Origin: Geomicrobium sp. JCM 19038
Lineage (GTDB): Bacteria; Bacillota; Bacilli; Bacillales; Marinococcaceae
Assembly (NCBI RefSeq): GCF_000698125.1
Contig: NZ_BAXA01000008.1
Span: forward strand, 110,062 to 174,061
Direction: 5' to 3'
DNA: 64,000 nucleotides
The notes under the pieces were generated by a model that was given only the letters and a program-made list of their open reading frames with translations, did no database searches and was not told the DNA's origin. A program made the translations under genes and the position numbers. Each line of letters begins with the position of its first letter. Position 1 is the first letter of the stretch. Below are positions 25,690 through 35,468 of the stretch, in pieces.

Positions 25690-27335
25690 ATGGTTGAATT
25701 AATTGAGCGAACACTTGGTCAGATTCTTACAGACACAGCAAGCGAACAACCGGATCGAGAAGCACTTGTATATAGTGACCGAGGTTTACGCTATACGTAC
25801 TCACAGTTTGAAGAACATTGCAAAACTGTGGCGAAGGGGCTTATGAGTTTTGGCATCGAGAAAGGGGAACACTTATCCATTTGGGCTTCCAATATTCCAG
25901 AGTGGGTGAGTACACAATTTGCGTCCGCTAAAGTAGGCGCTGTATTAGTAACGGTCAATACGAATTATCGTTCTGCGGAACTTCGCTATTTGTTAGAGCA
26001 ATCGGACACTACGACGTTACTTTTAATGGATGAATACAAAGGAACGTCCTACATTGATACGTTGTATGAAATTGTTCCTGAATTGAAGACATCTGTTCCA
26101 GGTGAGTTGTATTCTGAAGTGTTGCCACATTTAAGACGGGTGATCTACCTCGGTGAAGAGCGATATCCAGGAATGTACAACTGGACAGATCTACTGGAGC
26201 ATGCAACTAGAGTGAGTAATGATGCACTACAACGACGAATGGATACATTACAACCTGATGAAGTGATTAACATGCAATACACGTCTGGAACGACAGGATT
26301 TCCAAAAGGCGTCATGTTGACTCATCGTAACATCGTTAATAACGGGTATAACGTTGCAAACCGAATGCAGTTAGGCGTCGACGACCGTCTTTGCATCCCA
26401 GTGCCATTTTTCCACTGCTTTGGGTGTGTGATGAGTACAATCGCATGTGTAACAACGGGAGCGACGATGGTACCAATTCAAGAATTCGACCCTAAAGTAG
26501 TCTTAAGAACGGTAGAGAAGGAGAAATGTACAGCGTTACACGGCGTACCGACGATGTTCATTGCAGAAATGAATGTAGAAGGTTTTGAGACGTATGATTT
26601 GAGTACGCTCCGCACAGGATTATGGCTGGATCCAATTGTCCGATAGAAGTTATGAAAGGTGTCGTAGACAAAATGGGCCTTAGGGAAATGACAATCGCTT
26701 ATGGACAGACGGAAGCGTCTCCTGTTTGTACGCAAACGCAAGTCGATGACCCTTTGCAATTACGTGTTGAGACGGTTGGGCGTGCGTTAGCAAATGTTGA
26801 AGTGAAGATTGTCCAACCTGGGACAGAGGAAGAAGTGCCACGTGGAGAACAAGGCGAGTTTTGTACTCGGGGCTATCATGTGATGAGAGGGTATTATAAC
26901 AATCAAGAGGCAACAGACGCTGTTTTACAGCCAGATGGTTGGCTTCATACTGGGGACTTGGCAGTGATGGATGATAACGGGTATTGTAAAATCACCGGCC
27001 GCCTCAAAGATATGATTATTCGTGGTGGAGAAAATATTTATCCAAGAGAGATCGAAGAGTTTCTGTACACACATCCTGCAATACAAGACGTTCAAGTTGT
27101 GGGAGTTCCTGATGAGAAATACGGTGAAGTGGTATCGGCTTGGGTTCTTCTGAAACCGCATACATCGCTTACTGAGGACGAACTAAAAAGCTATTGCTTT
27201 AACAAAATATCACGGTTCAAAGTACCAAGAGATGTGTACTTTGTTGACGAATATCCGATGACCGCATCAGGGAAAATTCAGAAATACAAACTGCGTGAAC
27301 AAGCGATTGCCAAAAGTCAGGAACAAAAATCGTAA
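25690..27335 (+). CDS. Fatty acid/AMP-binding acyl-CoA synthetase, frameshifted
   Basis: Adenylate-forming enzyme that activates a carboxylic acid to its CoA ester. Motifs: [20 protein letters not shown] (P-loop-like A3), [22 protein letters not shown] (A5), [44 protein letters not shown] (A7-A8) and the catalytic Lys in [14 protein letters not shown] (A10). The frame breaks at about 26617; one restored G gives [19 protein letters not shown] and 548 residues, the length of YngI of Bacillus subtilis. An AAGGA stands upstream of the ATG. An SCP2 lipid-carrier gene follows. The chain length of the substrate is unknown. Confidence 0.9.
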
Positions 27336-27351
27336 GCCTCCTCTTTTAAAA

Positions 27352-27372
27352 TGAATGATCGTTCAGTACAAT
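27352..27372 (+). promoter_or_regulatory. Possible FadR/TetR-type operator and -10 before the SCP2 gene
   Basis: TGAATGATCGTTCA (27352-27365) is an imperfect palindrome close to half sites of Bacillus fatty-acid repressor FadR (TGAATGA...TCATTCA), immediately before a TACAAT -10 box (27367-27372). The spacing between half sites is shorter than in the Bacillus subtilis consensus, so the factor is not certain. Confidence 0.5.
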
Positions 27373-27409
27373 AGAGAAAGATGTAACAGTGAACAAAGGG
27401 GAGTGGCAG

Positions 27410-27735
27410 ATGGTAACAGAAGAGAAGATTCAACAATTAGCGAATCAAATGAATGAAAATCCTAAGCATATCGAAGATTTAGAAAGACGATATCATTTTG
27501 AATTAAAAACCGAAGGGTTATACGGCATTGTATTCAAAGATGGCGTTGTTGAAGTAGAGTTGAATCCGGTTCCAGGCGAGGCGGATTGTGTGCTTAAGAT
27601 GAGCGATAAGAACTTTCATAAATTGCTCGAGGGTGAATGGAATCCTACGACCGCATACATGACAGGTCAGCTTAAAGTAGAAGCGAAATTAGCCACGCGT
27701 TAAAGCTTTACCATACGCTAAAGCAATATCAATAA
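27410..27735 (+). CDS. SCP2 sterol/lipid-carrier domain protein, frameshifted near the end
   Basis: Small soluble protein of the SCP2 family, which bind acyl-CoA or other lipids. The core YHFELKTEGLYGIVFKDGVVEVELNPVPGEADCVLKMSDKNFHKLLEGEWNPTTAYMTGQLKVE is standard. The frame breaks at about 27684; adding one G gives LKVEGEISHALKLYHTLKQYQ, the usual final helix, and 108 residues ending at 27735. Read without this the protein is cut to 97. AGGGGAG precedes the ATG at 27410. Its place next to an acyl-CoA synthetase fits lipid metabolism. Confidence 0.85.
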
Positions 27736-27737
27736 AA

Positions 27738-27783
27738 ACAAGAAGAGAACATCATGAATTTAGATGTTCTCTTCTTGTTTTTT
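27738..27783. terminator. Bidirectional terminator between SCP2 and CBS genes
   Basis: Perfect 16-base arms (27738-27753, 27763-27778), T run on the plus strand and A run on the other; the CBS gene stop is inside the loop region. Confidence 0.9.
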
Positions 27784-28185
27784 GCTAAATAATTGTGATG
27801 AGCAGTATTTAATAACGTCTCTTCGTCGTACGATTCCGATAAAGTAACCAGAATCGTCCATAACAGGAATGAAGTTTTGGTCGGAAGATAACGCAATAAG
27901 GTCTTCCATTTCCGCATTAATGTATATGGGGATGTTTTTAACACGTTGTGGAATGTCTTTTAGTCGCAGGTTCATGATGGTATCTAGCGGCTGCTCACGG
28001 TTATCCATAATGACCCAAAGTAAATCCCCTTCAGTAATCGTTCCTGCATACTTACCATCGCCATTAATAAGAGGAGCGGCAGTGTAACGATGATGGCGCA
28101 TTTTCTCTATAGCCTGTCTAATCGTGGCATCCGGGCTTAAGTATTTCACTTCTTGTTTTGGCAATAAAAAGAAACCAATATTCAT
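27760..28185 (-). CDS. CBS domain protein (two CBS repeats)
   Basis: A 141-residue protein made only of a pair of CBS motifs: the first has YLSPDATIRQAIEKMRHHRYTAAPLINGDGKYAGTITEGDLLW, the second VKNIPIYINAEMEDLIALSSDQNFIPVMDDSGYFIGIVRRRDVIKYCSSQL. Such pairs bind adenine nucleotides (ATP, AMP, c-di-AMP or SAM) and act as sensors. There is no attached enzyme or DNA-binding domain. The start ATG at 28185 has AAAGGA rather far upstream; an in-frame ATG at 28218 is possible. Monocistronic. Confidence 0.88.
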   Translation of the reverse strand: MNIGFFLLPKQEVKYLSPDATIRQAIEKMRHHRYTAAPLINGDGKYAGTITEGDLLWVIMDNREQPLDTIMNLRLKDIPQRVKNIPIYINAEMEDLIALSSDQNFIPVMDDSGYFIGIVRRRDVIKYCSSQLFSKKQEENI

Positions 28186-28370
28186 GTTGATCACACGTCC
28201 TTTATTTGAAGAACTCACTTATATTGTAAGCGATTCATTGAATGCTGTTAAGTACCATTCGTATTCCAATAGAAAATACGACAATAAAGGTGAAAGGTTG
28301 CAAGACTTTGTATGTGAATGAAAAGTATGTAAAGATAGGAAAAGCAACGTGAATAATGAGGTGGAAGACG

Positions 28371-29441
28371 ATGATCGAAGATGCTCGTCAATTTCTAAAA
28401 GAATATTATGATCAACAATCATCGAGGTACTTCGACGTTCGATTTCAAGAGGTGTCCGAACAAATTGAACAAACTGGTCGTTACGATTTAACGACGGAAG
28501 AATTGACGTACGCGGCGAAAGTTGCTTGGCGTAATAGTAATCGTTGCATTGGTCGGTTGTTTTGGGACCGATTAACCGTCGTTGATGCGCGAGATGTTCA
28601 GTCAGAAGAAGACGTTTTTTCATATTTGTTTAAACACATTGAATCTGCAACAAATGATGGTAGTATACGCTCGATGGTAACAATATTCCCTGAACAAGGG
28701 TCACTATACGAAGTTCGCGTTTGGAACCATCAGCTAATTCGTTATGCAGGATATGAACGTGAAGACGGGGTTATCGGTGATCCAGATTCCGTTACATTTA
28801 CGAAGTTATGCGAGTCGCTCGGTTGGCAAGGAGAGGGAAGCGACTACGATATTTTACCTCTTGTCATTCAAATCGGAAATAAAGAACCACAATTAAAAGA
28901 AATCCCTGCAGAACTTGTAAAAGAAGTAAGCATCGAACATCAACATAATGAAGCGTTTAATGCGTTACGTCTCAGATGGTACGCGGTTCCAATAATCTCA
29001 GATATGAAGCTCACGGCAGGCGGCATTGACTTCCCAGCTGCACCTTTTAATGGTTGGTATATGGGCACTGAAATTGGAGCAAGGAACTTAGCGGACCCTT
29101 TTCGCTACAATAAGTTACCAGACATTGCTGATGCGTTTAGGTTTGAGCGTAATCACGATTCTACGCTTTGGAAAGACCGTGCTCTTGTAGAATTAAATGC
29201 AGCTGTACTCCAGTCATTTAAAGATGCAGGAGTCACAATTGTTGACCATCATACAGCAGCAAAGCAATTTCGCCATTTTGAACAATTGGAAGAGAAATCA
29301 GGACGTGATGTGACGGGAGACTGGACGTGGCTCATCCCACCTTTGTCACCGGCAGCGACTCACGTTTTCCATAAACCCTATGAAGATGTACATCGAGTTC
29401 CGAACTACCTATATCAACAAGCACCGTACAAAAAAGACTAA
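28371..29441 (+). CDS. nos: Bacterial nitric oxide synthase (oxygenase domain)
   Basis: Heme- and tetrahydrofolate/biopterin-dependent enzyme that oxidises L-arginine to NO and citrulline. 356 residues, oxygenase domain only, as in other Bacillus; reducing power must come from separate reductases. Visible: the heme-ligand Cys59 in AWRNSNRCIGRLFW, FPAAPFNGWYMGTEIGARNLADPFRYN with the arginine-binding Glu, and DWTWLIPPLSPAATHVFHKPYEDV near the end. GAGGTGGAAG lies upstream of the ATG at 28371; a start at 28356 lacks it. In relatives NO protects against oxidative and antibiotic stress. Confidence 0.97.
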   Translation: MIEDARQFLKEYYDQQSSRYFDVRFQEVSEQIEQTGRYDLTTEELTYAAKVAWRNSNRCIGRLFWDRLTVVDARDVQSEEDVFSYLFKHIESATNDGSIRSMVTIFPEQGSLYEVRVWNHQLIRYAGYEREDGVIGDPDSVTFTKLCESLGWQGEGSDYDILPLVIQIGNKEPQLKEIPAELVKEVSIEHQHNEAFNALRLRWYAVPIISDMKLTAGGIDFPAAPFNGWYMGTEIGARNLADPFRYNKLPDIADAFRFERNHDSTLWKDRALVELNAAVLQSFKDAGVTIVDHHTAAKQFRHFEQLEEKSGRDVTGDWTWLIPPLSPAATHVFHKPYEDVHRVPNYLYQQAPYKKD

Positions 29442-29460
29442 GCCGTTTCGGCTTAGTCTT
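29434..29460. terminator. Bidirectional terminator between nos and murB
   Basis: Perfect 12-base arms (29434-29445, 29449-29460) with a 3-base loop; the nos stop and murB stop both lie within the structure. Confidence 0.85.
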
Positions 29461-30364
29461 CTCCAATGATTTTCACTTCAGTATGCAAATCAACGTTGAA
29501 CTTATTACGAACTGTATCTTGGATGTGTTTAATTAAAGACACATAGTCAGTCGCAGTAGCATTTCCTCGGTTAACGATAAATCCAGCATGCTTTTCTGAG
29601 ACTTCAGCGTCTCCTACTCGAGTTTGTTGCAAACCACTGTCTTGAATTAACTTACCAGCAAAGTGATTAGGAGGACGTTTGAAGACACTTCCACATGATG
29701 GGTATTCGAGCGGTTGCTTCGATTCTCTTAAATACGTTAATTCATCCATCTTCGCTTTAATGGCCTCATAGTCGCCTGTCTCAAGCTTAAACGAAGCCTC
29801 TAAGACAATTAGTTGTTCTTTAGAGATAATGCTGCTTCGGTAGGCGAGTTCAAGCTCTTCATTCGTAAGGGTAATTAACTTCCCTTCTCGAGTAAGAAGC
29901 TTTGCGTAATCAAGCACGTAGGAAATCTCTCCACCGTAAGCACCTGCGTTCATGACAAGCGCACCGCCAACAGAACCAGGAATGCCACAAGCAAACTCCA
30001 TGCCCGTTAACTTCTCATCGAGTGCACGACGAGAGACGCCAATAATGGGTGCGCCCGTTTGTGCAGTCACTCTCGTACCATCAGCCTCAATTGCGGTTAA
30101 ATGACTAAAGTGTAGAACAATTCCACGGATGCCACCGTCACGTACAATTAGGTTTGAGCCGTTGCCGAGCAATGTAAGTGGGATTTGTTCTTGATGTGCG
30201 ATGCTGACGACAGCACTTGCTTGCTCATACGTTGATGGCAACACAAGATAGTCAGCAATTCCCCCTGTGCGAGTATGTGTATAGTGTTTTAAAGGTTCAT
30301 CAACGAGTATGTTAGTTTCAGGTAATGCTTGTTGTAACGCGTTATAAACAGAAGTAGACGTCAT
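29453..30364 (-). CDS. murB: UDP-N-acetylenolpyruvoylglucosamine reductase
   Basis: FAD- and NADPH-dependent enzyme making UDP-MurNAc in the cytosol. 303 residues. Marks: HTRTGGIADYLVLPSTYEQASAVV, LLGNGSNLIVRDGGIRGIVLHF, GMEFACGIPGSVGGALVMNAGAYGGEISYVLD, AYRSSIISKEQLIVLEASF and the catalytic Ser in YPSCGSVFKRPPNHFAGKLIQDSGLQ. It lacks the extra loop of enterobacterial MurB (type II form). The ATG at 30364 has AAAAGGG eight bases upstream; a GTG at 30373 is less well placed. It stands away from other cell-wall genes. Confidence 0.97.
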   Translation of the reverse strand: MTSTSVYNALQQALPETNILVDEPLKHYTHTRTGGIADYLVLPSTYEQASAVVSIAHQEQIPLTLLGNGSNLIVRDGGIRGIVLHFSHLTAIEADGTRVTAQTGAPIIGVSRRALDEKLTGMEFACGIPGSVGGALVMNAGAYGGEISYVLDYAKLLTREGKLITLTNEELELAYRSSIISKEQLIVLEASFKLETGDYEAIKAKMDELTYLRESKQPLEYPSCGSVFKRPPNHFAGKLIQDSGLQQTRVGDAEVSEKHAGFIVNRGNATATDYVSLIKHIQDTVRNKFNVDLHTEVKIIGED

Positions 30365-30601
30365 GTCATTCACCCTTTTGTATTCAATGCCCTTTTAATG
30401 TTAGATTGTGGGCGTAAGCCTATCTTACATAATAGCAAGGCTGAACCCTTTTTAAAAGAGAAAAGTAACCGCTCATTTAGTCTATGTAAATGGACGTATG
30501 GCGGTGCGTATGATCACAACCTTAGACGTTATTGTAGTCAGATTGGTCACATTTCAATCATAATAAAAGAGATATAATAACTGTAATTAGGAGGAGAAAG
30601 C

Positions 30602-31708
30602 ATGTCAATTGCAATCATCGGCGGTGGTATTATTGGCACGAGCATTGCGTATCATCTCGCTCATCACGGTGAAAAGGTTACAGTAATTGATGATCAACGA
30701 TCAGGTAGAGCGACTGATGCTGGCGCGGGCATTGTTTGTCCTTGGGTAACAAAACGAAATAAAAACACGCCAGGATACGAGCTTTCAACCCGAGGAGCTA
30801 CGTATTATGAAACATTACAACATCAGCTTGAAGCAGAAGGATTTGGCAATACAGGATATAAAAAAGTCGGAACGCTTGCGATTTCAACCGACGATAATTA
30901 CCTTTCCCAATTAGAAGACGAGCTCTTAAAAGAGAAGGAACGAAACCCTGGGATCGGTACGTTGGAGCGTTTAAGTAAAGAACAAACGAAGGAGAGGTTC
31001 CCACCGTTACATGAGCAATACGAGTCTTTGTTTGTTGGTGGAGGGGCGCGTGTTGACGGAAGAAAACTGCAACTGGCGATGCAACAGTCGGCACAAAAGC
31101 TAGGTGTGAAATGGGTGAACGGCACAGCAAAGGTTCTGAGTACAAAAGGAGAAGCTCCAAAACTCGAAGTGAATGGCAAATACGAGATGCCGAGTAAAGT
31201 AATCTTTGCATCCGGTGCATGGCTTGAGGAGCTTCAATTACCAGTAAGACCGAAACATAAAATTCGTCCACAACGTGGGCAGATTGTTCATTTGAAAGCT
31301 CATGGTGAAGAGACGAGTGATTGGCCAATCATCCAACCAGAGTCAAGTTATTACATTTTATCATTTGAAGACTCACGTATCGTTGTTGGAGCGACAAGAG
31401 AAGATGGTAAAGGGTTTACTGAACAAGTAACCGCGGGTGGTTTGCACGAAGTGCTGTCAGTCACTTCTGAGTTAATCCCGGGAGCGGATCAATATGAGTG
31501 GCTTGAAACGCGAGTAGGATTTCGTCCCATTAGTGCGGATAATAAGCCCGTTCTTGGACCACTTGATGAGGAACATACATTTTATGTGGCAAACGGTTTT
31601 GGGGCGACAGGGTTAACGATGGGGCCTTATGCGGGTAAATTGCTAGCCGACTTAGTACACACAAATCAAGCCGAGATGGACCTTCGAGCGTTTTACCCCG
31701 ATGTATAA
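30602..31708 (+). CDS. FAD-dependent amino-acid oxidase/dehydrogenase (DAO family)
   Basis: Flavoprotein of 368 residues. The N-terminal FAD motif is IAIIGGGIIGTSIAYHLAHHGEKVTVID, followed by the GRATDAGAGIVCPW loop; the C-terminal part has RVGFRPISADNKPVLGPL and FYVANGFGATGLTMGPYAGKLLADL. It is of the glycine oxidase / D-amino-acid dehydrogenase class; the substrate cannot be fixed. AGGAGGAG stands before the ATG and TATAAT (about 30 bp upstream) is a likely -10. Monocistronic with its own terminator. Confidence 0.9.
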   Translation: MSIAIIGGGIIGTSIAYHLAHHGEKVTVIDDQRSGRATDAGAGIVCPWVTKRNKNTPGYELSTRGATYYETLQHQLEAEGFGNTGYKKVGTLAISTDDNYLSQLEDELLKEKERNPGIGTLERLSKEQTKERFPPLHEQYESLFVGGGARVDGRKLQLAMQQSAQKLGVKWVNGTAKVLSTKGEAPKLEVNGKYEMPSKVIFASGAWLEELQLPVRPKHKIRPQRGQIVHLKAHGEETSDWPIIQPESSYYILSFEDSRIVVGATREDGKGFTEQVTAGGLHEVLSVTSELIPGADQYEWLETRVGFRPISADNKPVLGPLDEEHTFYVANGFGATGLTMGPYAGKLLADLVHTNQAEMDLRAFYPDV

Positions 31709-31712
31709 AAGA

Positions 31713-31748
31713 AAAACCAGGTACGCCAATAAGGCGCCTGGTTTTTTT
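31713..31748 (+). terminator. Terminator after the DAO gene
   Basis: AAAACCAGG..CGCC pairs with GGCG..CCTGGTTTT, T run following; the convergent gene ends directly beside it. Confidence 0.9.
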
Positions 31749-32426
31749 CTACTCTTTCTTTAGAAAGTTTTCTGAAGGAATCACTTGATCATCGGTTACG
31801 TGAACTTCAAGCATTTTATTATCCTTCATGAACTTAAAGATTCCATTATTGAAGTCTGTACCGACTTCTTTGAAGAAGATACCTTCATAAGAGCATTTAA
31901 CAGAGTGATTGAATGTGAGTTCGTATCCTTCACTACTCTCTGATTTGATTAGGTAAGCACGCACACCTTTTTCGAAGTGTTCTTCTTGATAATTCTTAAG
32001 TCCGCGTGTTACAGCAATGATATGAAGGTCGACAAATGGAAGTTCTTTGAGCAATGTGTTGATTAGAGAACCTTTCGTAATCTCTTCCCAACGACTTTTG
32101 GCCGTTTGACCAATAATTACTTGTGTAACTTGTTTCTCTCGTGCGACTTCGGAAATCACTTTTGTTGTTGGCCGTTTTTCATTGTCTTTAATAATAAATT
32201 CTGAAGCGTTAACTTCTTTCGCTAGCTCTCTCCAATAATCAACATATTGGCTCTTTTCATGATCTAGCTCATCTAATGGAGAAGAGTCAACGGTTAGAAT
32301 GTAAAATGGACAGTTTAACTTCTGTGCGATTTTAGCCCCTCTTCGAATTAAACGTTCGCCGTTAGGGCCATGATAAACGCAAACAAGCAAGCTTTCATCC
32401 ATTTTAGCCTGAATTGCTTGATCCAT
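31749..32426 (-). CDS. Usp-fold protein (KdpD-like stress domain) with unknown C-terminal part
   Basis: Residues about 10-140 form a universal-stress-protein domain of the type found in KdpD sensor kinases: SLLVCVYHGPNGERLIRRGAKIAQKLNCPFYILTVD, AREKQVTQVIIGQTAKSRWEEITKGSLINTLL and FVDLHIIAV. The remaining ~85 residues (YLIKSESSEGYELTFNHSVKCSYEGIFFKEVGTDFNNGIFKF and on) match nothing I know. No kinase domain and no membrane segment are present. GAGGTGAA precedes the ATG. On its strand TTGACA (complement of 32509-32514) with an 18-bp spacer to a weak -10 could be the promoter. KdpD-type domains sense K+ or osmotic signals; a role here is inference. Confidence 0.8.
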   Translation of the reverse strand: MDQAIQAKMDESLLVCVYHGPNGERLIRRGAKIAQKLNCPFYILTVDSSPLDELDHEKSQYVDYWRELAKEVNASEFIIKDNEKRPTTKVISEVAREKQVTQVIIGQTAKSRWEEITKGSLINTLLKELPFVDLHIIAVTRGLKNYQEEHFEKGVRAYLIKSESSEGYELTFNHSVKCSYEGIFFKEVGTDFNNGIFKFMKDNKMLEVHVTDDQVIPSENFLKKE

Positions 32427-33050
32427 CTTTTATTCACCTCTACGAATGGGGGCAAAAGGGCCGCGCCATAATTCTGCATAGTATAGCTTACTCCTGTTTG
32501 TTTTAGGATGTCAATTGGTCTCTCACATATTTTTAAAATTTCCTAGTCAAAGAAAGAAAATCCCTGAAATTAATGGTAATTTTATGCGTTTTATATATGA
32601 TTCAATTGTTACAATTCATCAACAAACTACCTATATAAAAGCAACTTGCGTGCATTGATGTTATTTTTATTATATACTCTGTATGACATATGCATAGGAA
32701 AACAATCTGTTTAGTTGTTCGACGAGCAGATGTTTTGCATTGATACTATTGTTATGAGTACAATTGCTATCGAGTGAATTGAAGTAGAGTGAAGAAGTCG
32801 AATGGCTTTCGGCTTTTTAGAACGCATTTCGTAACCCGTGCCTTTGTGTGAGAAAATTCTGACACATATAAGGCTTTATCCCTTAATCGCATAATCCACC
32901 CGGAATTACCCCCGTTCGTTATCCATTTCCAGCTAATAATTTCGAGAGTTGTTGTTCTCGTAATAAGCGTTTTTAAATTCGGGAAAGTTAAATTCATCGA
33001 GAGTTTTTGAGCGTTTACATGAATGAAAGTTACAAGGAGGTTTTAGTTCA
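32427..33050 (+). other. 624-bp region before mrp with predicted RNA structure
   Basis: No convincing gene. A possible rightward promoter is TTGCAT (32735-32740), 18 bases, TACAAT (32759-32764). The next 280 bases would be an mrp leader. It contains a terminator-like hairpin at 32796-32818 (AGTCGAA/TTCGGCT plus five Ts) and a long interrupted stem at 32840-32874 (GCCTT-GTGT-AGAA with TTCT-ACAC-AAGGC), then a small CGAGA/TCTCG hairpin near 32942. C-rich blocks (ACCC, CCACCC, CCCCC) stand between. A 76-codon minus-strand frame through it shows no family likeness. Could be a cation-sensing leader; not proven. Confidence 0.4.
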
Positions 33051-35468
33051 TTGTCTTGGGTACATTTAATGATCGTTTTACCTTTATTATTTGCTGTATT
33101 CATACCTCTATTATATAAAGCTTTTCCGAGGATACATACAGGGTGGTTTGTTTTAGTCGTTCCTGTCGTGATTTTTGGATACTTGGCAACTTATTTGCCG
33201 ATGCTTGCAAACGGTGAAACAGCGATGTATGAAATACCTTGGATCCCGTACCTCGATATTAACTTTGCAGTATTCGTGGACGGACTAGGGTTGATTTTTG
33301 CACTAATTATCTCGGGGATCGGTGCATTAGTCGTTATCTACTAAATTTATTATTTATCTAAAGCACGTGAGGCGTTACACAATTTCTATGTGTATCTTAT
33401 GATGTTTATGGGAGCGATGCTAGGGGTCGTCCTTTCTGACAACATGATTGTCCTTTACTTGTTCTGGGAACTTACGAGTATTTCGTCATTCTTACTCATT
33501 GCATATTGGTATCAAAGAAAGCAATCAAGGTTCGGTGCACAAAAGGCGATGTTGATCACTGTACTTGGTGGTTTTGCAATGCTTGCGTCCATTATTATGA
33601 TTCACAATATCACTGGGACATTCAGCATTCGAGAAGTCATCGCTCAAAGTGATTTGCTCGTACAACACGACTTATTCTTGCCTGCAATGTTGCTTCTATT
33701 GCTTGGAGCATTTACGAAGTCTGCACAATTTCCGTTTCACATTTGGTTGCCAGATGCGATGGAAGCACCAACACCAATTAGTGCTTACTTGCACTCTGCA
33801 ACGATGGTTAAAGCAGGGATTTATCTTGTTGCACGGTTTACACCTGCGTTTGGTGGGACGCCAGAATGGTTCTGGATCGTCACTTTTGTCGGTCTATTCA
33901 CCCTAATCTGGGGATCACTTAATGCTGTTAAGCAACGCGACTTAAAAGCATTACTTGCTTTCTCAACGATAAGTCAACTTGGTTTAATTATGTCATTGCT
34001 CGGTATGGGGTCAGCTGCACTTTACTTCAATCCGGGTGATCAAGGTGTACAGTTACACGCGTATGCCGTACTTGCAGCTGTGTTTCACCTGATTAACCAT
34101 TCAACGTTTAAAGGTAGCTTGTTTATGGTTGTCGGGATTGTTGACCATGAGACAGGAACGCGTGATATGCGTAAGCTCGGTGGCTTATGACCATAATGCC
34201 GGTATCATTTACACTAGCTGTAATCGGAAGCTTATCAATGGCCGGACTACCGCCATTTAATGGATTTATTAGTAAGGAAATGTTCTTTACCGGAACGTTA
34301 AATGCTGCGAACTTAGATATCTTCAATATGGCAACATATGGTGCCATCATTCCAATAGTTGCTTGGATTGCAAGCGTATTTACGTTTATTTACAGCATTA
34401 TTCTCGTCTATAAGACGTTTCTTGGGAAATACCAGCCAGAGCGCCTTGAGAAGAAAGCGCACGAAGCACCACTTGGAATGCTTATACCGCCTTCAATTTT
34501 AGGATTTCTCGTTTTGGCGATCTTCTTCTTCCCGAATGTCATTGGTGACTATGCGTTAAAGCCGATGGTCGCATCAATCATTCCATCAGCAGCTGGGGTC
34601 TTTGATGATTATACAATTTCGTGGTGGCATGGATTTGTACCAGAGTTATTTATGACGATGGCAGTTGTTGCATTAGGTTTAATCCTCTTTGCGACGTTAA
34701 ACCGCTGGATCGGGCTTTATAACCATATGCCGCAATGGATGCACTTGAACAATTGGTTCAAGCATGGTCTTAGTGGAATGGAACGCGGCTCACATAAAGT
34801 GATTGATTGGCACATGACGGGTTATATTCGCGATTATCTGATGTACATCTTTATTACGATTATCTTAATCGTTGGTGGAAGTTACTTCATGTTGACGGAT
34901 TTCACACTGTACACAGACAACTTAGCGTCCATTAACTTGTTTGAAATTGTACTAGCTCGTCTTGCTTGGGTCGACAGTATTAGTGATGGCGACGCGTTCA
35001 AGATTGACAGCTGTTGTGTCTGTCGGGGTGTTAGGTTATGTTGTCGCGTTGTTCTTCATCATTCTACGTGCACCAGACTTAGCTTTGACGCAGCTCGCGA
35101 TTGAGACGGTATCTGTTGCACTTTACTTGTTATGCTTCTATCACTTACCGAAACTGAAAAGTCGTAGTGAAGAAGAGGGCGAGAAGTTCAAAGTGAGCAA
35201 TTTTATTGTCGCACTTGGCGTTGGTTCACTCGTTACATTACTTGCACTAAGTGTAAATGGATACAACTTGTTTGAACCGATCTCTACCTACTATGGTGAT
35301 AGTTATGATCTTGCTGGTGCAGCGAATATGGTTAACGCAATTCTCGCTGACTTTCGTGGGTTTGACACGTTCCTTGAAATTGTCGTTGTCGCCATTGCAG
35401 GTCTTGGAGTGTATGCACTCGTGCGATTACGATTAGAGAAAAGGAGGGGAACGGATGAAAGTCAATGA
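33051..35468 (+). CDS. mrpA: Mrp Na+/H+ antiporter subunit A, with internal stop and frameshifts
   Basis: Largest subunit of the multi-subunit Mrp antiporter in the cell membrane, related to NuoL/ND5 with a C-terminal MbhD/MrpB-like region. Recognisable: FAVFVDGLGLIFALIISGIGALVVIY, MFMGAMLGVVLSDNMIVLYLFWELTSISSFLLIAYWYQ, HIWLPDAMEAPTPISAYLHSATMVKAGIYLVARF, FSTISQLGLIM and LRAPDLALTQLAIETVSVALYLLCF. Lesions: an in-frame TAA at 33342 (normally Ser in VIYSIYYLSK), one A lost at about 34187 (KLGGLMTIMPVSF) and two bases lost at about 34957. Restored length is 806 residues, normal for MrpA. The start is a TTG at 33051 ten bases after AAGGAGG. First gene of mrpABCDEFG. Confidence 0.93.

Noticed and set aside
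30798..31328. A 176-codon antisense frame inside the DAO gene
   Set aside because: It overlaps a clearly conserved coding gene, has no ribosome binding site and reads as low-complexity Leu/His/Arg sequence typical of a shadow frame.
32840..32960. A c-di-AMP (ydaO-type) riboswitch on the minus strand, suggested by GGGGG and AGGGAT blocks
   Set aside because: Only scattered G-rich pieces resemble that class; the order and the conserved joining segments do not fit, and the likely promoter of the downstream Usp-type gene lies after this region.
32767..32997. A 76-codon minus-strand open frame upstream of mrp
   Set aside because: No ribosome binding site, no recognised family, and it runs through predicted hairpins and C-rich blocks; a chance frame in a structured region is more likely.
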